Assembly: GCA_964564025.1 (NCBI GenBank)
Contig: CAZLZO010000007.1
Coordinates: forward strand, 1-57,335
DNA: 57,335 nt
Direction of reading: 5' to 3'
Origin: DRYM01 sp964564025
GTDB lineage: Archaea > Thermoproteota > Thermoprotei_A > EX4484-217-1
Of this stretch, positions 17,189 through 26,766 are shown in pieces. Numbering within the stretch: the stretch's first letter is position 1; each line of letters opens with the position of its first letter. The notes beneath the pieces were generated by a model. That model saw only the letters and a list, made by a program, of their open reading frames with translations. It had not been told where the DNA came from and searched no databases. A program made the position numbers and the translations under genes.

Positions 17189-19108
17189 ATGGAGAAACTT
17201 GATTACAAAAAGTTAGGTCTTAAAGTTGGATTAGAGCTCCATCAACAATTAGACACTAAGTACAAGCTATTTTGTAATTGCCCAACAAAGCTTGTTGAGG
17301 AAAGACCAGAATACGTCTTCATTAGAAGGCTTAGACCAACACGTAGTGAACTAGGAGAGGTTGACATAGCAGCTCTTTTCGAATGGAAGAGGAGAAGGAA
17401 GTACGTTTATGAATCATACGAAAACCATGTATGCCTTGTAGAAGGAGATGAAGAACCACCTCATAACTTAAATCTGGAAGCCCTAGAAATAGCTTTAACA
17501 GTAGCTTTAATGTTGCATTCAAAACCCGTTGATGAAGTTCATGTTATGAGGAAAATAGTCATTGATGGATCAAATACTACAGGGTTTCAAAGAACAGCTG
17601 TAGTAGCTTTAGGAGGATATCTTGAAGATGAAGAGGGAAAAATAAGGATTCAAACAATATGTATTGAGGAGGATGCTGCAAGAAAAATAGAGGAAAAAGG
17701 AAAAAACGTCGTTTACAGACTAGACAGGTTAGGCATACCTTTAATAGAAATTTCTACAGGACCAGATATTCATTCGCCAGAACAGGCTGAGAGAGTAGCT
17801 TACAAAATAGGTCAGTTACTTAGAATAACAGGCAGAGTGAAAAGAGGCTTAGGAACAATAAGACAAGATTTAAATGTTTCAATAAGCGGTGGAGAGAAAA
17901 TAGAGATTAAAGGCGTTCAAAAACTTGAATTAATAAGGAAAGTTGTAGAATATGAGACGTTAAGGCAGCTAAAGCTTCTTCAAATAAAAGAGGAACTTAT
18001 TAGAAGAGGCGTTAAGGAGGAAAACATAGTCTTCAACCCCATTGACGTAACCGAGATTTTTAAAAATACTAAAAGTAAACTCATAAAAAACACATTAAAG
18101 AAAGGAGGCAAAGTATTAGCACAGGTTCTACCATTATTTAAAGGAATTCTTGGAACAGAGATTCAGCCTGGAAGAAGATTTGGAACAGAACTTTCAGAAT
18201 ATGCGAAATTCTGGGGAGGAGTATCAGGGCTAATACATACTGATGAACTGCCAAAATACGGTATAGTAGAAGAGGAAATAGTAAAGCTCTATGAAAAATG
18301 TAATGCCGATTTAGAAAAAGACGCAATAGTAATAATAGCTGATAAAGAAGAGAGCGCAAAAAAAGCTTTAAAAGCTGTAGTTGAGAGAGCAAAATATGCT
18401 TTAAAGGGGATACCTAAGGAAACACGAGCAGCAAATTCTGATGGAACAACAAGGTATATGAGGCCTCAGCCAGGAGCGGCCAGAATGTATCCTGAAACTG
18501 ATGTACCGCCAATAGAAATTACCAGCGAAATGCTTAAGAAAATAGCAGCAAACCTACCGGAAATGCCTGAGCAAAAACTTAGAAAGTTTATAGAGAATTA
18601 TGGGCTAAGCGAAAGCTTAGCTAAGCAAATGATAAAATCGTATTGGCTAGATCTTTTTGAAAAAATAGTTGAAAAACACCGTGAAAAAATAAGCCCAACA
18701 TTAGTAGCATCAACATTTGAAAACACGCTTAAGTCCCTCAGAAAAGAAAATGTACCAGTAGAAAACTTATGTGATGAACATTTCGAAGAACTATTTAACA
18801 TGTTCGCTAAAGGGGAAATAGCGAAAGAAGCAATACCAAAAATATTAGCATGGCTAGCTAAAAACCCTGAAAAACATGTTAAGGATGCAATAGAGACTCT
18901 GGGTCTAAGAAAAGTAACTATTGAAGATGTTAAAGAATTAGTTAATAAAATAATTGAAGAGAAAAAAGAAGAATTAAAAACTAAAAAACATAAGGCATTT
19001 AGCATAGTAATGGGACTTGTAATGAATAAGCTAAGAGGTAAAGTAGATGGGAGAATTGTAGCGCAAATAGTAAAGGAAAAATTAGGGAAGATAACAGAGA
19101 ACCAATAA
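17189..19108 (+). CDS. gatE: Glu-tRNA(Gln) amidotransferase subunit E
   Basis: GatE phosphorylates and amidates the misacylated Glu-tRNA(Gln). The 639-residue product begins LDYKKLGLKVGLELHQQLDT, has the kinase-domain segments NTTGFQRTAVVALGG and RLGIPLIEISTGPDI, an AspRS-like insertion around 290-410, and the C-terminal helical GatB/YqeY tail. Full length for the family. ATG at 17189; a GGTGGTAGACC lies just upstream. Operon partner of gatD. Confidence 0.96.
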   Translation: MEKLDYKKLGLKVGLELHQQLDTKYKLFCNCPTKLVEERPEYVFIRRLRPTRSELGEVDIAALFEWKRRRKYVYESYENHVCLVEGDEEPPHNLNLEALEIALTVALMLHSKPVDEVHVMRKIVIDGSNTTGFQRTAVVALGGYLEDEEGKIRIQTICIEEDAARKIEEKGKNVVYRLDRLGIPLIEISTGPDIHSPEQAERVAYKIGQLLRITGRVKRGLGTIRQDLNVSISGGEKIEIKGVQKLELIRKVVEYETLRQLKLLQIKEELIRRGVKEENIVFNPIDVTEIFKNTKSKLIKNTLKKGGKVLAQVLPLFKGILGTEIQPGRRFGTELSEYAKFWGGVSGLIHTDELPKYGIVEEEIVKLYEKCNADLEKDAIVIIADKEESAKKALKAVVERAKYALKGIPKETRAANSDGTTRYMRPQPGAARMYPETDVPPIEITSEMLKKIAANLPEMPEQKLRKFIENYGLSESLAKQMIKSYWLDLFEKIVEKHREKISPTLVASTFENTLKSLRKENVPVENLCDEHFEELFNMFAKGEIAKEAIPKILAWLAKNPEKHVKDAIETLGLRKVTIEDVKELVNKIIEEKKEELKTKKHKAFSIVMGLVMNKLRGKVDGRIVAQIVKEKLGKITENQ

Positions 19109-19155
19109 TGTTAAAAGGGAAAAATACTTACACCAATAAATCCCATTAGAAATGC

Positions 19156-19164
19156 CATATAAGG
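19156..19164 (+). promoter_or_regulatory. Probable promoter of the 19.2-kb C/D box sRNA
   Basis: CATATAAGG is about 40 bases ahead of the C box at 19200, which would put transcription start near 19187, about 13 bases before the C box. Confidence 0.35.
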
Positions 19165-19195
19165 TTAATACCTCGTATTTGCATACTCTTAATGC

Positions 19196-19262
19196 GGAAA
19201 TGATGAGTACTCCCGACACAGAACCCAACGTGGTAATGAGGAGAAGGCATTTGGCTGATCCA
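19196..19262 (+). ncRNA. C/D box guide sRNA, apparent 23S rRNA target
   Basis: C box ATGATGA at 19200-19206 and D box CTGA at 19255-19258, with short flanking GGA and TCC that could pair. An internal C'-like ATGAGGA at 19236-19242 (one mismatch) is followed by exactly 12 bases, GAAGGCATTTGG, before the D box. Ten to eleven of these are complementary to the conserved 23S segment CCAAAUGCCU as I remember it, next to the m5U1939 site. The box rule (fifth base from D) points at the last A of that CCAAA. The D' box is less clear; CAGA at 19219-19222 is the best candidate, preceded by the 12-base guide GTACTCCCGACA. It lies in the gap between gatE and the broken CBS gene. Confidence 0.75.
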
Positions 19263-19399
19263 TAATTCTTCTTCTCAAAGTGCAACAAAGCTGTTTTCTC
19301 TTAGAAATACTGTAATGAATAAATTTTAGATTCTCAGTCGAAACAGTACATGTAAACTTTTAGCCTATCCTTTTTTGTAACAATTACGGGTGTAACAGT

Positions 19400-19827
19400 T
19401 TGATACAACACTTAGCAGTTACCTTAAGATCTATAATGAAGAACCCAGTAATTACAGTTGATGAAAACGCTACCTTAAAAGAAGTTATTGAGAAGCTCGG
19501 TTTTTACGATATTGGATGTGTTGTGGTAATTAAAGACTCTGCGGTTAAAGGCATCATTTCAGAAAGAGATATTATTAAGATTTTGAGAGATAATGCCTCT
19601 AAGGTTTTAGAGGAACCTGTTTCTAAATACATGACACGCAACGTAATTAGTCTTCCACTTGAAGCACAATTATTGAAGCATTACATACCATGTTTTCTAA
19701 TAGAATAAGGCACTTAGTAGTTGGCAATGATGGAAAGTTAGAAGGCATAGTTTCCCTTAGAGATGTTGCCATGTCCTTGTTTAAAACGTTTATGACAATA
19801 TTCTCCTATATAATTGCGAAGTGCTAA
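19400..19827 (+). pseudogene. CBS-pair protein gene broken by a frameshift
   Basis: The first CBS domain (SIMKNPVITVDENATLKEVI to about residue 75) and the start of the second read in the frame beginning at TTG 19400, which has GGGTG seven bases upstream. After about 19670 homology moves to another frame that continues IIEALHTMFSNRIRHLVVGNDGKLEGIVSLRDVA and stops at 19827. The original frame ends early at 19708. The two halves fit together as one two-CBS protein of about 140 residues if a single base is restored near 19670. It may be a real pseudogene, a sequencing error or a frameshift site; the first is my preference. CBS pairs usually bind adenosine nucleotides. Confidence 0.75.
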
Positions 19828-19933
19828 AGTGAAGTTTAAAGGGCTGGAGATCCAAAGCAGCTAAGTCAAAAATTATGGATAGAGAAAAAAAGCTTTTAGG
19901 ATTTAAACTTTTGAACAATATTCTTTTACCGTT

Positions 19934-20173
19934 TTACTCTAACTTAAATAGCTTAATTGCTTGCGTTGGACACATGGACTCGGCTTGTGTAAGACAGTTT
20001 TCTAAGTTTTCATCAGCGTCGATTTCACCTTCATAATCGTTGCCTGCTCTGTAGTTTTCAATTATTCTTGCTTTGCCTTCATCGTCGAACTCAAAAACCT
20101 CAGGACATATCGAAATGCAAATACCGTCACCTATACATGCATCTTTATCTATCGTCACTTTATACTTAACCAC
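19934..20173 (-). CDS. Ferredoxin with Asp-ligated 4Fe-4S motif
   Basis: A single-cluster ferredoxin of 79 residues. The cluster motif CIGDGICISICP has Asp at the second ligand position, with the remote CPTQAI near the C terminus, exactly the pattern of Pyrococcus furiosus ferredoxin. The other two cysteines (in CISIC and ENCLTQ) match the pair that forms its disulfide. I start at GTG 20173 because GAGGTGA lies seven bases upstream; TTG 20176 and ATG 20197 are in frame. It stands alone as a monocistronic unit. Confidence 0.9.
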   Translation of the reverse strand: MVKYKVTIDKDACIGDGICISICPEVFEFDDEGKARIIENYRAGNDYEGEIDADENLENCLTQAESMCPTQAIKLFKLE

Positions 20174-20232
20174 CAAGGATTCACCTCGTGAAAACATTAT
20201 TCTTAACGTTTACAAGAAAAAGTTATTACCCA

Positions 20233-20240
20233 TTTATAAA
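20233..20240 (-). promoter_or_regulatory. TATA box of the ferredoxin gene
   Basis: TTTATAAA lies about 60 bases ahead of the ferredoxin start, inside a short imperfect palindrome (CCCATTTA at 20230, TAAATGGG at 20258) that may also act for the antiporter on the other strand. Confidence 0.45.
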
Positions 20241-20380
20241 CCTATTCTGCCCTATTTAAATGGGAAAAACATAAAGTGTAGATTTAAGCTTACATTCTTG
20301 AAAACTTCTTTAAGAAAGCGTGCTTGCTGAAAGTTAACAATATGCTTTCCTAACTCACTCCGCAAAAGGGTTGGTAGAGC

Positions 20381-21595
20381 TTGAATATTAAAAGAGCAAT
20401 GATAGAAATAGTTATCATCATAATTATAGTGGCCGTTATAGGGCATATTAAGCGTCATCCGGAGGTTATTTCTGAAATTATTGAGTTAAAGCAGTTAATA
20501 GATATGTTAATCGCGGGTGTTCTAATTGTTATTGCAGGATATATTTCTTTAAGAACAGCAATTTCCACAGCTATTCTAGAACTAGCTTTTGGAAGTATTG
20601 CAAGGATTGTCGGTGTAGAACCAACCGAGACGCTAGCTTTTCTTGCTGAGATAGGTGCAATAATGCTTATGTTTATTGCTGGTACGGAAATAGAGCCTCA
20701 CGTATTCAAGAGGAGACTTAAGGAGAGCGTTGCACTTGGTTCAGCAATATTCTTTACGCCATTATTAGCGCTTATTATGTTCTTAAGTAACGAATATGGA
20801 TTAACCGAAACAACATTATTGGTTAGTATAGCTTTAGCAGCTACAAGCGTTGCTGTCGTTTACACCATTCTTTACGACATGCTTATTCTCTACTCTCCTC
20901 TTGGTCAAGTTCTTTTTGGAGCAGCTATGGTATGTGATATCCTAAGTATTATAGGTTTAAGCATTGTTTTAGGAAAATTTAGTGTAATATCTGTCCTTTA
21001 CATAGCTCTCTTAGCAATACTTTTCTATGCTGTACCTAGAACTGGAAAACTTATTTTAACTTTAAAAACAGCTTGGGAGCTTGAGCTTAAAATAATACTT
21101 TTACTGCTTGTTCTTTTAGCTATAGTTTCCTCGGCTTTAGGCGTTCATGCAACACTTACAGCGTTCATACTAGGTCTTTTAATTGCTGAAACAGCTAAGA
21201 GCCATAAAATTTTAGAAGCAAAAATTAGAGGCTTAGGTTTCGGCTTCTTCATACCAATATTTTTCTTCTACTCTGGCGTTCTAATTGATCTATCACTTGT
21301 AATAACGAACTTAATGTTCTTCATAACGCTTTTTGCAGTAACTTTTATTTCAACATTCGGAGGTGCATATGTTGCTTCAAAAATATGCTGCCCCTTAAAA
21401 TATGCTCACATACTTACCATATACAATATTAAAACAAGTATAACAATAATTGCAGCCTATGAAGGCTTAAGGGTTGGGATAATTAACCCTACACTTTACT
21501 CCATGATGACAACAGCTGCATTAGTTGGAGCTATGGTTGTTTCAGCAATTCTTAGAATTTCACCTTCATCAACGTTGGAGGATTTAACTCTCTAA
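20381..21595 (+). CDS. Monovalent cation:proton antiporter, CPA2-like
   Basis: An integral membrane protein of 404 residues with about 11-12 hydrophobic helices and almost no soluble part. The segment LAEIGAIMLMFIAGTEIEPHVF and the discontinuous helix FGAAMVCDILSI resemble KefB/NapA-type exchangers; one Asp (in CDI) occupies the ion-binding position, with Cys where many homologues have Asp or Asn. The C-terminal TrkA nucleotide-binding domain of KefB is absent. Start is TTG 20381 after GGTAGAG; ATG 20399 is possible. Its 3' end overlaps the convergent HisRS gene by 12 bases. Confidence 0.85.
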   Translation: MNIKRAMIEIVIIIIIVAVIGHIKRHPEVISEIIELKQLIDMLIAGVLIVIAGYISLRTAISTAILELAFGSIARIVGVEPTETLAFLAEIGAIMLMFIAGTEIEPHVFKRRLKESVALGSAIFFTPLLALIMFLSNEYGLTETTLLVSIALAATSVAVVYTILYDMLILYSPLGQVLFGAAMVCDILSIIGLSIVLGKFSVISVLYIALLAILFYAVPRTGKLILTLKTAWELELKIILLLLVLLAIVSSALGVHATLTAFILGLLIAETAKSHKILEAKIRGLGFGFFIPIFFFYSGVLIDLSLVITNLMFFITLFAVTFISTFGGAYVASKICCPLKYAHILTIYNIKTSITIIAAYEGLRVGIINPTLYSMMTTAALVGAMVVSAILRISPSSTLEDLTL

Positions 21596-22891
21596 TAATT
21601 TCTCAATAGCATTCACTATATGGTCTCTATTAACAATTACTCTAGTACCGCTTTTTCTATCATAAAGTGTAACTTTGTTTTCAGAAACCTCCTTTGGACC
21701 TATATATACTATTATGTTTATTCCCTTTTTCATAACATATCTCCTTTGGGCTTGTTCACTCCTTCTCATAACATCTATTTGAGTTGGAATATTGTTTCGC
21801 CTTAACTCATTGGCTACAGATAAGGCGTATTTGTAAACGTTTTTGTCAAACCTTAAAGCTAGAACATATACTTTAGTGTATGTTTTTTGCGATAGCTTAA
21901 AAATCCCAAGCTCTAGTCCAGCGTCAATAACTCGTTCAATACCTATTGAACCACCTGTGGACGGTGTATGCTTACCCGTATAAATCTCTATTAAATTATC
22001 ATATCTTCCACCACCAGCTATACTTCCTATTTTAGGTTGTTCAACAATATATTCGAATATGGGACCAGTGTAATAGTCAAGACCTCTAACTAGGGAAAGT
22101 TCTATTGAAACCCTTTGTCTATTATTTATAAAGTTTAACATTTCACTTAAGTGATTAATGGCTTGTAAAACCTTTTCGTTTCTTCCGAACGCTTCACTTA
22201 GTTCCTCAAGAACTTTTTCGGGTTTTCCACTTATTGAAATAATGTTTAGTATTTTCTCAACAACAGGTTCCGTATATCCTCTCTTAAGGAGCTCTTCTCT
22301 TATACCCTCATAACCTATTCTATCAAGTTTATCTATAATTCTATAAACGGAAATTACATCCTTTAGCGGCAGTGATTCCTCAAAAATTCCTGCTAAAAGC
22401 CTTCTATCATTAAGTCTTATTTTAAAATTCGCTATACCTAAATTTTCTAAGGCTTCTGAAAGCACATTAACTATTTCAGCATCAGCCTCAGGATACGGTG
22501 ATCCGACAATATCTATGTCGCATTGCCAAAACTCCCTATACCTTCCTCTTTGAGGGTTGTCATGCCTCCAAACCCTAGATATATGGTATCTTCTAAACGG
22601 AAACTGTACAACATGGTTTGAAAGAAACCTTGCAAGAGGCACTGTTAAGTCGTATCTTAATGCATACCATTTTTCACTCCAAGGATCCTTAAACTTGTAC
22701 ACTAATTTGTTTTCGGCTTCTTCACCATACTTTCCTTTAAGAGTTTCCCAATACTCCAGCACTGGTGTTTCAATAGGATCATAACCGTATTTTACGAACG
22801 TTCTCTCAACAATTTCCAATATTTTCTTCCTTAAAATCATTATTTCCGGCGGGAAATCTCTAAAACCCTTTGGAACACTATATTTAGGCAT
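21584..22891 (-). CDS. hisS: Histidyl-tRNA synthetase
   Basis: Class II synthetase of 435 residues. Motif 1 region (KGFRDFPPEIMILRKKILE), motif 2 (FPFRRYHISRVWRHDNPQRGRYREFWQCD near 100-128), histidine motifs LVRGLDYYTGPIFEY and AGGGRYDNL, motif 3 GGSIGIERV, and the C-terminal anticodon-binding domain are all present. Length matches the family. ATG at 22891 and a short gap to EF-2 upstream. Confidence 0.97.
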   Translation of the reverse strand: MPKYSVPKGFRDFPPEIMILRKKILEIVERTFVKYGYDPIETPVLEYWETLKGKYGEEAENKLVYKFKDPWSEKWYALRYDLTVPLARFLSNHVVQFPFRRYHISRVWRHDNPQRGRYREFWQCDIDIVGSPYPEADAEIVNVLSEALENLGIANFKIRLNDRRLLAGIFEESLPLKDVISVYRIIDKLDRIGYEGIREELLKRGYTEPVVEKILNIISISGKPEKVLEELSEAFGRNEKVLQAINHLSEMLNFINNRQRVSIELSLVRGLDYYTGPIFEYIVEQPKIGSIAGGGRYDNLIEIYTGKHTPSTGGSIGIERVIDAGLELGIFKLSQKTYTKVYVLALRFDKNVYKYALSVANELRRNNIPTQIDVMRRSEQAQRRYVMKKGINIIVYIGPKEVSENKVTLYDRKSGTRVIVNRDHIVNAIEKLLES

Positions 22892-22971
22892 AGAGTATCA
22901 TCTCTACTCTTCTTGATATTTTCTTTGAAGAGATAAGAATATGTTTTACTGAAAAACAAGTCCTCATTATT

Positions 22972-25182
22972 TTAGAGAGATATGAAGTCCTCTGGTTTCG
23001 GAGGCTCCGGCTTAAGTCCTTTTCTTTCCCTAATTTTCCTTATAAGATCCCAAAGTAGTGAGTCAGGTACTGGAGCCCACCTACTAAATTCTGTACCCCA
23101 GAAGACTCTTCCAGCAGTTACGCTTCTGAGAACTGTTGCTAAGTCCCGAGATTCAGCAACTGGCATTTCGGCTATTATTCTAACCATTGGTCCTTGCTGT
23201 AGAACAGTTATTATTCTTCCTCTTCTCTGAGTAACAACTCTTGTTACATTACCCATATACTCCATAGGCGTTTTAATGTCAAGTTTCTGAATCGGTTCTA
23301 GAAGCGTTGGTTTTGAAGTAAGCATTCCTGCGAAAATAGCGTTTCTAACCGCTGGATATATTTGTGCAGGGCCTCTATGTGCAGGGTCTTCATGTATAAC
23401 TGCATCGTGAAGTATTACTTTAACTCCTCTTACAGGCTCATGTGCTAAAGGCCCTTCAGCCATAGCATATCTGAATCCACCTATCATAGTGTCCTTTACT
23501 TCTCTTAAGTGCTGAACACCTTTTGTTTTATCTATAAAGACATTAATTCTCTCATCTATAGCTATTACTCCTCTTGCCTCATCAGTGTCCCATCCAGCCT
23601 GGTCTCTAAGTATTTTAGCCCTCTCCCTTGGATCTTGATCTTCAGATATTATTCCCTCTTGAATAAGCTTAATTGTTGTTTCATCTAGAGGTTCAACCGA
23701 TATGTAGAATTTATTATGCTTATTAGGTGATTTACCCTCAAAAATTTTTGATGAACCCCTTATGCTCTCCCTATAAACTATTATTGGCGGTGAAGCAACT
23801 ACTTCTAAACCATAGTTTTCCTTTAGGAATGTAAGAGTTATTTCCAAGTGTAAATGACCCATTCCCGAAATCAAGTATTCCCCTGTTTCCTCATTAATTT
23901 TAACAACTAAGTTAGGATCTTCAATACTCATTTTCCTTAAAGCATCAATTAGTTTGGGCAGGTCTCTTGCATTCTTAGGCTCAATAGCAACAGTAACTAC
24001 GGGTTCCGAGATATACCTTAATTTTTCGAACGGATATGCTTGGTCTCTATATTCTGGAGAAACCAGTGTTTCACCAGCACGCGCCCTATCAACACCTAAA
24101 AGTGCAACTATGTTTCCAGCAGGTATTCTTTCAGCTATTTCCCTATGCGGACCCATGTATAGTCCTACTTGTAATACTCTATTCTTCGCTCTAGCTTGAA
24201 CCAGCCATACTTCACTCCCGGTTTCTATTGTTCCAGAAAATATTCTTCCAGTAGCCACCAAGCCTGCATGGGGATCTATGTGTATACTGTTAACAAATAT
24301 TACTGTTGGCCCATTTGGATCGCATTCAACCATGGCTTTTCCTAATTCGGAGCTTACATCACCCCTCCATATTTTAGGTATTCTATATTTTTGAGCTTCC
24401 CTAGGATTAGGTACGAATCTAACTATCATGTCTAGTAGTGAAACATGTAGCGGTGCCATTTCTTGAAGGTCTTTTACGCCTTCCGGGCCTCTCTTGTATG
24501 CTTCAATAACGTCTGAGAATTTAATTCCTTTAGAAAGAGCATAAGGTATTGTGAAACCCCATTTATCCTTAGCCGCACCTATAGCAACCATACCCTTTCT
24601 AACGTCAAGTTTCCATTTACTTCGGAACTGTGGTTCAGCGTAGGTTTCAATTAAACCGTTAATTTCCTTTATTATCTGAACTATTCTATCCTGGATTTGC
24701 TGTGGTGTAAGCTTAAGCTCCTTAATTAACCTATCAACCTTATTTATGAATAGTAGTGGGCGAACACGTTCTTCTAAAGATTGCCTAAGCACAGTTTCTG
24801 TTTGTGTCATAACACCTTCGACGGCATCTACAACAACCAATGAACCGTCAAGTACTCTAAGCGCCCTAGTAACTTTCCCCGAGAAATCAACATGTCCAGG
24901 AGTGTCTATGAGATTAATTACATAAGGTTTACCTTCATATTCGTGGTACAAGCTTATGTTGGCCGACTTAACAGTTATACCCCTCTTCTGCTCAATATCA
25001 AGATAATCAAGTGCTAAAGCCTCACCGGCGATTTTAGGCGAAATAATCCCCGCTGCCATTAGCAGATTATCTGAAGTCGTAGTTTTACCGTGATCTACAT
25101 GTGCTATAATACCTATGTTTCTAACCTGCTCTATGTTACTCATTATCTTCAGTATGTCTTCAACCATCTTATACTTTACCAT
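22972..25182 (-). CDS. fusA: Translation elongation factor EF-2
   Basis: The 736-residue GTPase drives ribosomal translocation. G1 AHVDHGKTT (about 28-36), G2/G3 (RGITVKSAN, DTPGHVDFSGKV) and G4 NKVDRL are present, as are domains II-V. The tip-of-domain-IV loop reads IHEDPAHRGPAQI, so the histidine normally converted to diphthamide is kept. The start is ATG 25182; in-frame ATG 25167 is also possible. Transcribed leftward with hisS downstream. Confidence 0.97.
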   Translation of the reverse strand: MVKYKMVEDILKIMSNIEQVRNIGIIAHVDHGKTTTSDNLLMAAGIISPKIAGEALALDYLDIEQKRGITVKSANISLYHEYEGKPYVINLIDTPGHVDFSGKVTRALRVLDGSLVVVDAVEGVMTQTETVLRQSLEERVRPLLFINKVDRLIKELKLTPQQIQDRIVQIIKEINGLIETYAEPQFRSKWKLDVRKGMVAIGAAKDKWGFTIPYALSKGIKFSDVIEAYKRGPEGVKDLQEMAPLHVSLLDMIVRFVPNPREAQKYRIPKIWRGDVSSELGKAMVECDPNGPTVIFVNSIHIDPHAGLVATGRIFSGTIETGSEVWLVQARAKNRVLQVGLYMGPHREIAERIPAGNIVALLGVDRARAGETLVSPEYRDQAYPFEKLRYISEPVVTVAIEPKNARDLPKLIDALRKMSIEDPNLVVKINEETGEYLISGMGHLHLEITLTFLKENYGLEVVASPPIIVYRESIRGSSKIFEGKSPNKHNKFYISVEPLDETTIKLIQEGIISEDQDPRERAKILRDQAGWDTDEARGVIAIDERINVFIDKTKGVQHLREVKDTMIGGFRYAMAEGPLAHEPVRGVKVILHDAVIHEDPAHRGPAQIYPAVRNAIFAGMLTSKPTLLEPIQKLDIKTPMEYMGNVTRVVTQRRGRIITVLQQGPMVRIIAEMPVAESRDLATVLRSVTAGRVFWGTEFSRWAPVPDSLLWDLIRKIRERKGLKPEPPKPEDFISL

Positions 25183-25267
25183 GATTCAACACATCCATTT
25201 AAATTATGAAGCTTACCTCTTCTACCCATTCCTTACCCAGTTCACCTAAAGCTAAATACAGCACGGA

Positions 25268-25276
25268 TTTATAAAT
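25268..25276. promoter_or_regulatory. Shared TATA element between EF-2 and the 5-FTHF cyclo-ligase-like gene
   Basis: TTTATAAAT is near-symmetric and lies about 86 bases before the EF-2 ATG and 70 before the rightward gene's ATG, so either or both may use it. Confidence 0.4.
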
Positions 25277-25344
25277 TCACTTGTCACCTACAAGTAAAGA
25301 CTAACGAGTATCTACAAAATATTAGTTCGTTAAGGTAGCAGAAT

Positions 25345-26073
25345 ATGGAGGCCCATTTAAAACATTTTAAAAACAACATAAGGAGGCAAATGTGGAATAT
25401 CCTTGAGAAAGAAGGACTAGCATTACCTCCCAAACCAATCTATGGTAGAATACCGAATTTTAAAGGAGCATTTAAGGCATCAAAAATTCTTGCTGAAACA
25501 TCTGTTTTCAGAAAAGCCAAAACCATAAAGATAGATCCCGATTCCCCTTTAAGACATGTTAAGAAAATAGCCTTACTTCAAGGAAAAACAGTAGTTATGC
25601 CTACGCCAAGATTACATAAGGGATTTGCTATAGTTGAACCAAACACTAATGTTCTTAGGAAAGCCGATTTTGCATCAACAATAAGAGGAGCTATGGTTCT
25701 TGGAAAAATAATTGATAACCCCTATGACTTACCTGAAGTAGACCTATTCATAGTGGGATGCGTTGCTGTTTCTCAGGTAAACGGTGTTCGCTTAGGTAAA
25801 GGTGGAGGATTTGGCGACTTAGAGTATGCCATACTCTTAGAAGCTGGGAAAATAGATTCCAACATACCTATCGCGGCATTGGTGCATGATGTTCAAGTCT
25901 TAAAATACTCGTTACCTAAGGATGCTCATGATGTTCCAGTTGATCTCATAGTAACTCCTTCAAGAAAAATTTCTGTTATTGAAAGAGTAAGTAGGCCTAA
26001 GGGAATAATTTGTGAGAAACTATCTGAAGAACATTCTAAACTCATGATAGTTAAAAAGCTAGGTAAATGCTAA
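25345..26073 (+). CDS. 5-formyltetrahydrofolate cyclo-ligase family protein
   Basis: The 242-residue protein has the 5-FTHF cyclo-ligase/MTHFSD-like fold signature: an N-terminal RRQMWNILEKEGLA, a VVMPTPRL segment, IVGCVAVSQVNGVRLGKG and GGGFGDLEYAIL, the nucleotide- and substrate-binding glycine loop. Family members interconvert 5-formyl- and 5,10-methenyl-tetrahydrofolate; in archaea the substrate may be a modified pterin, so I do not claim the reaction. Convergent with the XPF nuclease gene (4-base overlap). Confidence 0.8.
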   Translation: MEAHLKHFKNNIRRQMWNILEKEGLALPPKPIYGRIPNFKGAFKASKILAETSVFRKAKTIKIDPDSPLRHVKKIALLQGKTVVMPTPRLHKGFAIVEPNTNVLRKADFASTIRGAMVLGKIIDNPYDLPEVDLFIVGCVAVSQVNGVRLGKGGGFGDLEYAILLEAGKIDSNIPIAALVHDVQVLKYSLPKDAHDVPVDLIVTPSRKISVIERVSRPKGIICEKLSEEHSKLMIVKKLGKC

Positions 26074-26762
26074 CCTCCGTTTTTTAAATACTTCAAAATG
26101 TCCTCCCGATATCCCTTGGTTTTACCGCTATAAGGTGCTTTAAGAAGCTGAAGCATCTTCTGAGCTTTCTCATAACCTACAACTTTTGCTAACTCGGTGC
26201 TTGAAGAGGTAAACACTTTTTCTAATGAACCAAATTTTTCAAGAAGCTTTTCAGCAAGTTTAGGACCTATACCTGGAAAGCTTTGTAAAATACGTAATTG
26301 CCATTCTTTAACATCTTGTGTTTTAGGCTTTTTCGGTACGAAAGCTCTTAACCTTTTCTCCCCTTTCTGCTCATGCTTAGCTAAAATATATAGTATATTG
26401 GCTGTATCTTCAGATGTTGGGGACCATAGAATAGTTACGTTCATTTCAATAGCTAATGAAGTTAAAGCTCCAAAAACAGCGTTTACCTTATCAGTTAATG
26501 CTTTAATTTCTGAAAAGTCACCTTCAATAATTATCATGGGCTTTTCGAACTTCTCTATCATTCTCGAAGCTTGACTAAAGAGTCTTCCATCAAAAAGAGA
26601 CTTAACTAAGTCACGAACAGTTTTTCTTTCAACACATAATCTATCTGAAATCACGTAATCACAAGTTTCTAAGTTTTCAAAAAATACTTTAACACTCCTT
26701 TTAACTAAGTGTTCGGCAATGTTACTGCTTCTTTCCCTATAGTCAGCATATATTCTGAGCAT
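26070..26762 (-). CDS. XPF/ERCC4-type structure-specific nuclease
   Basis: The 230-residue protein has an N-terminal ERCC4 nuclease domain with IYADYRERSS and the metal motif VERKTVRDLVKS (about 47-58), then a tandem helix-hairpin-helix domain with LQSFPGIGPKLAEKLLEKFGS near 160-180. No helicase domain is fused, so it is the short crenarchaeal/TACK form that works as a dimer and cleaves 3' flaps and branched DNA, rather than the euryarchaeal Hef. I see no obvious PCNA-binding peptide at the C terminus. It follows the ECF transporter T gene by four bases. Confidence 0.9.
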   Translation of the reverse strand: MLRIYADYRERSSNIAEHLVKRSVKVFFENLETCDYVISDRLCVERKTVRDLVKSLFDGRLFSQASRMIEKFEKPMIIIEGDFSEIKALTDKVNAVFGALTSLAIEMNVTILWSPTSEDTANILYILAKHEQKGEKRLRAFVPKKPKTQDVKEWQLRILQSFPGIGPKLAEKLLEKFGSLEKVFTSSSTELAKVVGYEKAQKMLQLLKAPYSGKTKGYREDILKYLKNGG

Positions 26763-26766
26763 TGCT

